NCBI GenBank assembly: GCA_026419785.1
Contig: JAODTK010003265.1
Span: 107,143-171,142 of the forward strand
From: Sclerodactyla briareus
Taxonomy: Eukaryota; Echinodermata; Holothuroidea; Dendrochirotida; Sclerodactylidae
Direction of reading: 5' to 3'
DNA length: 64,000 bases
Part shown: positions 24,801 to 36,200 of the stretch, in pieces
How the letters are laid out: each line of letters starts with the position of its first letter
Numbering within the stretch: the stretch's first letter is position 1
Program-made: the position numbers and the translations under genes
Notes under the pieces: model-generated
Told to the model about the DNA's origin: nothing
The model's database searches: none
Seen by the model: only the letters and a program-made list of their open reading frames with translations

Positions 24801-27800
24801 TAACAAAACTGCCTGAACCACAATATGGTGTGACCTTTAACACACAATGATGAGAAAATTTGAATACTAGACGAAACTCGACATTACTCTGACGCCTTTG
24901 AAAACTAGCACACGTAGAAAGAGGAAATTATGCAACCCCAAAACCCAAATTTGGAGATTCAAGTATGTTGCTTTTGTGACGCCTGATGTTTTGAGTAGGT
25001 CAGAAGGTGAACACGACCAAGCAGGCTAAACACCAAATTTCTATGCATTTTACATTATAGCGTATAACAAGGTTTTTAGACTTTTATCTCTTAACCACGG
25101 ATTACCTTTGACCTGACCCAAACCCCAATAGGGATCATGTTCTCTACGGGAAAAATGTCAATGACATTTCTTGCAAGGGTTCTGTTGTTGGTGATATTTA
25201 GGCTAATCACTAATCCTAATCCCTAACTCTAACAAGGGATAGAATAGCTACCTACATATCTCTAGCAAATCAGAAAAATTCCCTCTGACGCAGTGCACAT
25301 TCAGCTGTAAGCATTTATACCAAGTATAGTTGGATCCATAATAGGTACAGCATGATGTGGCTGGATAGGTGCTTCACAGTTAGTTTCCACTGGAATTACG
25401 AACAATAGCTGCTGCCAGGCCACCTCGCCTCCCAAGGCCATAAGATATTGCCTCTTCCCTGGCTGAGATAGCCACAAACTTTGAGAGGTCTGCCTGGACT
25501 GGTCGACACCCCTTAATTGGGATGCGATCCAGTGCTGGATAGTAAGAATACTGACGGGATAGCAGGCCGAAGAAGCCCCCCTAAAGGCGTTGGAAGCCAG
25601 GGCGGAGATTTCTTTGCACCCCTGGAGGGAAGCAGGAGGGAAGGCACGAGCCAAAGGTGGAGGAAGCGGTGGTTGCCAGAGGGCATAGGAGAGGCTCCTA
25701 GGAGGTACTGTGGGGCGTCCTACCTGAGCCTCGGGCAAAAACAGCCACCCAGGAACCAAGAACATGGGAACGAGTATATCATGAAGATGTCTGTGAGCAA
25801 CGGGTGGTACAGGAGCTCAGGATCAGGGACTCACAGATCCAGGGATCACAGACTCATGGTCTCTCCCAGATTACACCCACTACCCCTGTGCTTTTAGCGT
25901 TACTGTAGGTAGCTTCTGTAAATGATTTGTGACCTTTCAGCAGCGTTTTAGCTCGACATATTCTTTCGTGCCACCGGGACGGGGAGATGACGAGGACAGA
26001 CGCGAATAGCCACAACCTCCACTGGACAAAACGCGGTGGCCGATTCCTAGCTGAACCGTTCCGGGACCAGAGAAAGAAGGGTGAATTCCAGGGAAATGCC
26101 TTAAGCTCAAAGATATCCCAGTGCATAGTACGTAAGAAGCACTGAAATGTTGCTGGCAAAAGGTGGTGAGGATTGTTTATGCATTGGGTATTAAATGCAT
26201 AACAGGGGGCTTATGGACATACTGTCACTAGCTTCACCTCTGTAAAGTGGACATACATTTCACCATTTGATTGTGAGAATGAATACCTTTTAATATCTCA
26301 GGAACTTGTGAAGAAGCTAAGCAACAGCTAGAGGGCTGCAAGAAGAGCAGGCGTAGCTAAACCAAAGAGAGTGTAAAAGAGGGGAAATCAGGGGAAGGGG
26401 AGGAGGTGATCCTGAGCAGGACCAACAGAATGGGACAAAGCTACCCACTGCGGAGAGTGTTGCAGAAGGCAGTCAGCCAAGAAACATAAGAAGAAAGGGG
26501 GTGAGTCAAAGGTGCGGCTGGTGGGTGGGGGTAGTGATTGGTGATATGGTGGGGTTAATAGGTTGATACAGGGAGTGGCATTTGTAGGTTAGTATGGGCT
26601 TACCAAAGACTTTAAAATGGGACCCTGGTTGCTTCAGCTTGGCGTCAGCATGAGGGATAGGAACAGGGCAACAAAAAAGTGGGGTGGCCAATTCTGGAAG
26701 TAGTTGCGTCGGCGTGTAAGTACCCTCTCATGCACATTAAGGACCCGCCAAAGACGCATCGCCTTGTCCGTGTACCTGGTGAAGGTTTCGCCGCTGACAT
26801 TCCGTGCGAGTTATATCCAGGTCCGCACCCTTGCGGGCCTCGTATAGGTAGAGTTCTTTGTACGGGCAAGTGATGATTAAAAAAAAAAAAAAAAAAGGTG
26901 GTACCATGTAGTATTGGAGGATTTGTAGTATGGCGGGGCAGGGAATACAAGTGGGTTTATAGGCATGGGAGTAGTTGTAGTATAGCGAATTGAAGGTGGT
27001 ATGGCGGACTGCTGTATATAATGTGGTTAATAAAAAGCAGGGGTGGTGTGTGCCAGGGTTCAGTCTGTTATGGACGGGTATTAAATGCCGGTAGTAAATG
27101 TGTAATTGGTAGATTGTGGTATGACACTGCAGGTATACAAGTGGTTATGAGCACAGGGTACTGTGTATAGCAAGGGGGTCGCGTTTTTGTGCGTCCAGGA
27201 CGCCATTGTTTACGTTGTGGACGCATGTAAACAACAATAGCCCCGCGCCAGTGCGTCCAAGTCTTCCTGCTCGGACGCACAAGAAATTTTGCATAGTTTG
27301 CCAACTCATTTGTATGCAATTAAAAAGCGGTCTAAACACAAGGCCACAACAACAGGATAGGACAAGTGCTAATGCTAGGCTTTTTTTAGTTGCTAGACTG
27401 TTTAGTTGTCAAAGTACGCTAGGCTAGGCTAGATTCTTCTCTTACTTGTGAACTGGGAGGGGAAGTGATGATACATTTCTCTAATTTGATGTGCACGCAC
27501 AGATTCTCAAACAAAATAGTTGGACGTCTTGGGCCAAATTCTGTCACGATGCTTTGGGGGGATTGGGTTAAGCTATGGTATCATAGGCTTTTGGTACTAA
27601 AGAATAACTCTAGGCCTAGCATGGTCTCTCAAGCTCAGCTATCGACTGTAGAGGGCATGGCTGGTTATAGTTTATACAGTCTACTCCACTTACTGTACCT
27701 GCAAGGCCAAAATTATGCAGGATGTTAGGCTGTTTTACCCTAACCAAGATTGGCCTTATGCTATATGTGGGCAGAGGCCTAGGAAGTACCACAGGCCCTG

Positions 27801-30800
27801 GGACTGAGCTTAAATATCAGGGTGTTGTCAACATAACATCTGAGCTTAGCTCAATCTAGTTTTGTGTTTGTTGCTGAAGCGTAGCCAAGCGTACGATACC
27901 TATAGCCTTAAACGTGAGGCCGTAAGGTCAAGGATTGAGGCTCGCGGCAAACTTGAGCTACTCGATATCATAATAATTGTTATTCTGTAAAGAAAACTTC
28001 CGTCTGACTCTGTCAGTTGTCATAAAACAGAACAACATCACATATTATGGGCAAGTACAAGTGGCCCCTATGGTACTATTACCAGTGCTCAATATCACCA
28101 TTTTAGAACTCACACAATGGTTACCTTTTTCAAATTATAGATCGATGGAACTTATATTGGGGAGTCTTTCCTCAGCTTACTGTGCTGTGTTATCCTACTG
28201 TAGAAGGCATGTTGAAATCATTAGTGGCTGATGGAAGACTTGGATTGTCGATGCACTTCTGCGAAATTTGTTGGATTGAGATACGTCCCATCTTGAATGT
28301 GGGCGGCTTACTGAGTCAAAATGATATAGCCTAGGCTTTATATGACAGCCAGCATACAGTTCCTGGCTGCAAATAATGCCTTAGAAATGCTGACTCTAAT
28401 GATTGGCCCCTTTGAAAATAGAGCTGGACCCCTTAGATTCAGGGGTTTTGAAGGGTCAGAAAACCCTAGGTTGGACCCACTAAATTTGGGCTCGGCGCTA
28501 CCCGTTGTATAGGCAGGATTGGGGTGTGTTGGTTAATGCAGGGGTGATTGTTTTGGCATTCAATGGTTTTTATGAGCAAGTACTGTAGTGGGGGTGGTTA
28601 TATAGCATGGCATGAGTGTATTATAGGCAGGGTTGTGGGGAGGGGGTGGCACTGATTGTTGTTATTGGCGTGGTCTTGGGTAAGATCGAAACTAGCACTC
28701 ATGCAATGAACCAACCAGTTGTGTCCTCCAGCTGTCGTATATATACATGGTGATGGTGAATTGGCAATATCTTCATCGTGGAGAACTGTTCAATATGACG
28801 TCATTATCCTTCACATCTAAAGAAGCCAATCACACCACGTTTCAAGAAGCTGTTCAGGTCCCGTGTGTTGCTATTCGGCCTTCTTCACGAGGAACCGTGT
28901 TTGAACCACACCTGAGTTTTATATTTCCCTCCAATATGTTGTATATCTGTTAATGAAAATTAATATATTGACAGATGGGAACGAAATTTTCATTTCTGTC
29001 GGAGAAGTCTGCAATTTAATTATTGCTTTTTGAATTCTCATTCGACAAGAATGGGGCAACATGAATAGTACGGTATAGGAAATAGACTAGTGAGTTGTGA
29101 GAGCAATCGAGAATGTGAAGTTTTCCAAGCTGCAGCGAAAGTCCTCAGCCGAGTGTGAACATTAAGGGAGATCATTTTCGCTCTTAATTACTAATGAAAA
29201 CACGTTCTCGTTTTTGTTGATAAGTTTTTGGAGCAAGTAGGCCTAAGAATATGATTTCATTTTTTTTCGACTAACTTACTCGTCTTTTCTAACGTTAGGC
29301 GGTACTTGATGCTGATTTATTGCTTGTTCATACAGCTGATGCATATGCATTAGACACACGAACAGTCCTACAAGACGTTCGTGGCGAACACATATCTAGG
29401 ACCGTACTGTTCAAGGCTGTATAGGGGAACTAGATGTATGTGAGAAGAAAGGGTCACAGTCACGGCAGTCTTGAAAAGGACTTATATGGAAGGGGTGGGC
29501 TGTGTGCCGGTGGAAGTGGGTATGAGCAAGGGAATATATTTGGTCTTGCAGGCGTGTATACGGACATGAGCATAGATGTGTGTCATGGGCACAGGGTGGT
29601 AGTATTATAAGGGGGTGGCGGTGTGTCAGAGGCTAGTGTAGGGAACAGGGTAATTAGTTTGGTATTGCCTGATTATAGGTAGTGGCGTGAGCCGGATGCA
29701 AGTTTGTTATTGGCATGAGAAGATGACTAAGTGAAGGACCATATTGGGAGGTTGGGGTTCAAAGTTCATTAATGGTTTAAAAAGTTTACGTCTTGTGAAA
29801 GTATTCAGGTGCTCAATCTCCTCCACAAGTTTGAATAGGATGATCATTGAAAAGTTTCAGTATTATCAGGGACCAAAAAAAAAAGCTACATACAGGGATT
29901 TAGGTCAGAGTTCAGCTAGAGTCATTTTAGCCAAAAGCTCATTTCGAAGTTCATTTGGAAACATTTCAGAGGTCCTATAATTTAAGGTAAAATGTCCTGT
30001 AAAGGTAATTTCAGGCCAATTGTTTTTGTCAAGCAACTTCTCTCTACAAGATAGATTGCATAATAATGAAGTTGGTAGTGAGCAGTTCTAGATGGGACAA
30101 TATGAAAGTCATTTAGAGTACCACGATGATTGCTAAATTTGATTATTAAGAAATTCCGGTCAACGATTCAATAGAGTCAATTTCAGCCATTTGTTTGAAT
30201 TGTCAAGCTTTGACAGAACTAATAAAGGCTTGTGCTTGTGCGTAACTCAGAGGACACTAATAGTGTTAAAATGTCAAGAAACTGATGAGAATCATTAAAT
30301 GAATTGGAATTGTCTTTCATATCACAATTGCCTACAGAATTATTAGGTGGAGTATACTGTGCAAGTGTGCATGTTTAGCAATCTTGTCGAAGTTAGCGGA
30401 GTCTCACAAAAACTTGTGGATGGGGTCTACCCACCAGTCCTGAGAGAATCGAAGGTTTACTGAAAGTAATTCAATGTTAATAATTGGGCATAATTCATGT
30501 GAATGACCTGAGTGTAGGTGTGAGCTTTTCTTCTTTTTGGTTGTTGAGATGTTCAAGGGTCAAGCCAGGGCCATAGAGGTCATTGAGTAGTATGTGTTTA
30601 ATTTGCATAACTTAGGGACGTTATATAAGTTCTCTGCGTCTGCCGCGGGTACATGCCTACTCATGGGCCGTCTTTTCATAGCGGCGCCGCGAGCAAGCTG
30701 CCTGCCTTTGCCCGCCTCTCTATTGTTCATCTGAGCAGTGGCTTATAATGCTCCCCCTGTGGCACCTGAGTGATCATTAATCAATTGTGCAGAAGTTCTG

Positions 30801-31315
30801 ACGGTTACCTTCCGTGGAATAGGCCAAGCCACAACAATGGCCTACAATGGTTACGATTCAACGTGAAAGGATCCGAATTACTGCGTATGGTGCATTAGAT
30901 CAGGCAAAGTACAAGTATACTGAACAGGCTTCTATTTAGAGGGATCTGGAGCTAAGATCATATATTGAATTTCACAGAAGCAGCAGGAAATGTTGTTGTG
31001 ATGGATTTCTACCGTCCGTACAAATGGAAATTGAAGTATAATCTTTTTCTGTAATTGATTTCATGTGTATTTGCTTTCATTGTCAACCTTGTTCTTGCAT
31101 TATTTCTTGTACTATATGAGAAAATGTAAAAAAGAGAAAAAAGTTTTGTAATTTGTCCCCCCCCCCCCTCATAGGCAGACGATGCCACCTGGACCACCTG
31201 GGAAAAACTTCCCACTGGAAATAAGGGAAATGAGGGAGGAGCCGTTCAGTTCTCGCAACTACATTTTCAATTTAACCCCCACACCCCCCCCACCCCCCCC
31301 CCCCCCACCCCCCCC

Positions 31316-31386
<71 letters not shown>

Positions 31387-31426
31387 CACCCCCCCCCCCC
31401 CCCCGCACCCCCCCCCCCCCCCCCCC

Positions 31427-31457
<31 letters not shown>

Positions 31458-34400
31458 CCCCCCCCCCCCCCCCCCCCCCCACTCCCCCCAACCCCACATG
31501 GGGACCCCCCCCCCCCCCCCCACCAGCGCCAAGAATGAGAATTAGAATGATATCAAATTGTAACCGATAGTCTACCCCACCCAACAGTCTGCTCAGTAGC
31601 AGGGAATATGTCCGAAGCCCCCCCTCACCGAAAGTCTATTCGCAGCAAGAAATGTGTTATACTATTGCAGCCTCTATACAGTTAACTACCGCCCTAGGAA
31701 CACAACTTTTGCAGAAACACACATTGCTGCAAAATGTTTCAAACTCAAAGTAATTCATTGCAAAAAACCCAGTGGGCAAAATGATTACTTTTCATACAGG
31801 GGAAACTAAGTGGCAGTTCCTAAAACCCCATATCACTTACCCAGTCATGTGTATCGTGTTTGACAATGGAAAATTATATAAATTTTGGTTAATAATTAAA
31901 AATATATTCCAATTCTGTTTTGTCCAAGGAGAACTAAATATACAACCAGTGTACTAGGAATGCTCATTGTGTATTCCGATTTCATTTGGTTCGAAACGTG
32001 GCCTGAGCTCTGTCATTGTCACGGCTGCGCAGCCAGCCAGTGCGGTGCTAACATATCTACGTGACGGGATAAATCCCAGGCACTGTATCTTTCACGTGCC
32101 AAAATACTACATTTGGCCATTTCCACGAGGCTCTGAGGCCTCTGTTAGGTTCTGTGGCTCCGCCCCCTCCGCATACATTGTGAGTGGAAAACTCCCAGGA
32201 ATCCCTGCGGCCGGCATATTGCTCGTCAATTGACCAGTGTTCCCTATAGTTTTGATGAATGAGCAGGGCATGTACTCATCATGAGGCAAGTCAATCTTGG
32301 CTAAACTCGGATGGTTCGCGACAGTGGCATACCCACAAGGGGGGGGGGGGGGGTGGGGTTAGATTCCCCCCTCCCATGACCCAATTGATCAATAAATTTT
32401 TACAACCTAAAACTGACTTTTTTGCATTCGATAGAGGTTTGCCCGCTGTAGTCAGCAAAATCGGCGGATATGATTATGTATTAACTATAATATATCCCAA
32501 TAAGCCACACCCATCGCCGTTAAGAACATAAAAAACCCAGGGATGCCCATATCGATGTATCAATTATATTTCGTAGGTAATGTATAATTCTAAGGTTGCG
32601 CAAGTTTGGCAGATATATGGTTGCCCAAAAAAGACATTCAGTTGAAGGTAGTAAGAATAAAGTTGACCCAGTGTGTAGGACTGATCCATCCTCATATGGG
32701 TAAATGAGAGTGTACTGCTGAGATGATAAAATAGTGGTGTCCTGTGCATTGTTACTAAGATCCAACAGCATTGCTACTGGTATTCACAGAATATTAATTG
32801 TTCTTCAGAAATATCTCTGTGCTGATAATAGTACATGAAGAAACATAGGTATCTACTTGACAGGGAATAGCTATGCAGGGTGAATTTCTTTTGAAAAAGG
32901 TGGATGATTCTTATTAAATAACCGAGGAATCATTAAGAAATAGTGGTCAATTTGTTGTATGTATGTCAGGACATTGTCAACAACAAGTTGAAGCATTGTT
33001 TTTGTCAAGGATTTTTGTCCTCAACATGATGCGCCATACACAAGATCTAAGAATGGATCCTCTCATTGGGGCAGCGTGTGTGAACCAATAGCACTCACAC
33101 ATAGCCGCACATGGTACGTTTAATTGAATAAAAATGAGCATAAACGTGTAGTCATGCTTTAACATGTGATTAGCCCTCGTACTCGTATACGTAAATATCA
33201 TGCTATTCATAACCTGACCATCAGAAGAGTCCATCAAGACATTTTGATTAACACAATCACCAAGTATAGCTCTATGTGTGTAGCGTAGTGGAAAAAGGAT
33301 CATTGAGCTAAATAAGAGGCATGGAGAAACGATATCCAGGTATCGGGGCAGGACTGGTTGAATCCCAGTTTGTTGTCATGGGAACCAGGCGAGACAGTAA
33401 TGGTGATCGCCTTGTAACAAAATTCTTTAGTCATATCACAATTTTTGTGTGCCCAGGTTGGCTACTCCAGTAAAGATGGGAGAGGGAGCGAGCAGTGTTA
33501 CTTGGGAGAGATGATAAGTGACCTCAAGACCATGGTCCAGAGAGAGAAGATGGGGCTAGCTGAGGACCAGAATAACATGTTTGCCAGGGCTCAGGCAAGG
33601 GTATGTCTGCGGTTTCATACACAATGCTCTGCATCAGGAACCTCATTATTTGCAACCAAAAATATTCTTAATACATGCCAATCACCTTTCTGTTAACTTC
33701 ATTAAGCAAATCTATCACGATCGTGTGTGACCATGACTGGCAACATGTGCCCGGTAGCATTGTTCTGTGAAAAAAAATTCTTGGAAAATAAATGAATTGA
33801 TTGTAACATTAATGAAATATCAAATATTGTGATTTTCTACTAAACAGGCATAACAGCATACATCAAGGTGTATTGCGCGAAACCAACCTCAAACAGTTGA
33901 ATTTGAGGAAATTATGATCCCTAATTTGGGAGATCCAAATGTTTTGCCTAATGTTAATTTCACTTATGCTACAATGTGTTAGGAAACCATTCTTCTCAGC
34001 CTATAAATTTTGAAATTATTACTATTAATTCTTTTACCTAATTGCCCAAGAAAAATGGTCAATAGGACATGATTTCTATAGCACATAATAATATTAATCA
34101 CACTTCAATAATGGGAAAAAATACTGAGTGGAAATTAACAAAAAACAGGTAGGCTAGTCAGGTAAAAAACAATGGGATGGGGCCGGGTATTAGTGGCCTC
34201 TATTATTATACGTTGAGGTTGTATATAGTCCTAGGTTGACATGGACCCCTCGGGTAGTTAGCCTTGTTCACTTGATTTTTGAGGGGTATCATTCAATTCC
34301 TGGGGCCTAGAGGGAATGAGGCAGGACTTGCTGCCAACTAACAGTAGTTGGCTCTGCCCAAGCAGCCAAAACATTAAGTAAATTGAATGAAAGAGCCAAC

Positions 34401-36166
34401 ACATTTGGAATTGTTTTGTACATACAAAAAAATACAATCTACACACGAAGTGATTCGTGGAAACTTTATGACGTAACTTTCATGATTTCCTAGGATGTCA
34501 AAAATTTGAATGGCCTGAAACCCATTACATAGGAATGAGAAATGCTAAAGGAGCACTTGAAAATCTTAGAATGGCACTTTGAATCATCTTGGTACTATTG
34601 GAAAATGTCTGAAACCCTCGGAAAATTCCATGGGACACTCCAAAACCAATGTTGAGGATTCAGGGACTCTTAGATTTTTGGGCCCAATGAAAGTACTGTC
34701 TATGTTGCCATGAATATGAGTTGTTCCCAATATTGAGGGCGTAGTTCTGAAGGAAAGTTTCTGTCAGGTTTTGCTGGCCTGCATTTGTATATAGATGTGT
34801 ATTGATTTGATGTTTTCTTTTCCTATGGCTTGGGACAACATCGGATGTCTTCAATTGACCTAATTGTCTGTTAATTGTATCCTTTTACCCTGGTCTGTGC
34901 CATGATCAAGCAAGGGAAACAACTACTTGTTAGGGGGGTTCGAACAGTAAGAACAATTGGTTCATCTGTTGTAAAAGATAATCGAATGCCCCATAAAATG
35001 AGAGATGGCAGGGATCACCCCCCAACCCCAGTGGTTGAGGCCCTGTGACCAAGCTGCAGGAGTATTGCTTCTGCCTGTATGGGGGGTCACTCGAGGTTCA
35101 TTCCATTACTACAAACACATTGAAAGAATGAAACATACATAACACTGATACTCTTGGTCACCAGCTGCTTACAACACCTGTGGGTTAATGAACAGTGCTT
35201 GTGGAAGTTCAAACTCACAATCGAGATTGCTGTAGATGCTTGGAAACCATATAGATGTGAAGAGTGAAGGGGCATATTTCACTAAACTCAGTTCTCAAAT
35301 TGGAGTTCACATTGAACAAACAATTGTGGCTTCACAAACCCAGCAAATAATGGACCTTTCTATTTGTAGGAAATACCAGAGGAGTATATGCTCACAGAAT
35401 ATCAAACTTCGATGACTCTCATAGTGACTAATTCCATATTGAATTGCACCTAAGAGGTTATTCATTGAAGGTCATGCAAACGATGCCGTGGCTTTGTTCG
35501 GGGGGTCAGTTGATGGCAAGTCTCTTTAAACCAGAATGTTGATGTAACCCTCATCAAAGGCACTCAAGTCACTTAATGATGAGTAACCCTAGATGACATG
35601 TTTGTGTGTCCATGACAACAAGCAATAAGTAGGGGGATGCTCCAAGACAGCTGAGAGAGCCGTCTAGGCAGGGAACATCAGAAGATGGAGGCTGCCCTAT
35701 CGCTCGGTGCCATATGTATCGATAGCCCTGAGATGGCAACCCCCCCTCCCCCCTCAACATCTCATCGTTGCTCTTGGGATCAAGGTAAGAGAAATGTATA
35801 GTTCCACCCCACAACACTATTGATAGTACAATGCATTTTGTCCATCTTAACAATTGCATGAATTAAAGCTCAATTGAACTTAGCTCATGGCTGGGTGATA
35901 TTTTTGTGATACGCAGGTCGTTCATCAATATATCTATCCTCATTCCTGTGAGGGTGATGAAACTTTGTCACAGTGATTACCCAGTTAGAGATCATAAAGT
36001 TGCGATCAAGGTTGGGAAATATCATGATAGACCAGTGGTACATTACTGGTTGAGCTGTTGTTATTCCATCTCATTCTAATCTATCATCTATCTTATCTAT
36101 CTTCTATCTATCTAAATCTATCTATCTTCTATCTGTCGGTCTGTCTGTCTGTCTTTCTGTCCGTCC

Positions 36167-36200
<34 letters not shown>

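Noticed and set aside
31182..31584. Poly-proline and poly-glycine ORFs (118, 105 and 86 codons)
   Set aside because: They are translations of the poly-C tract, with no sequence complexity and no coding evidence.
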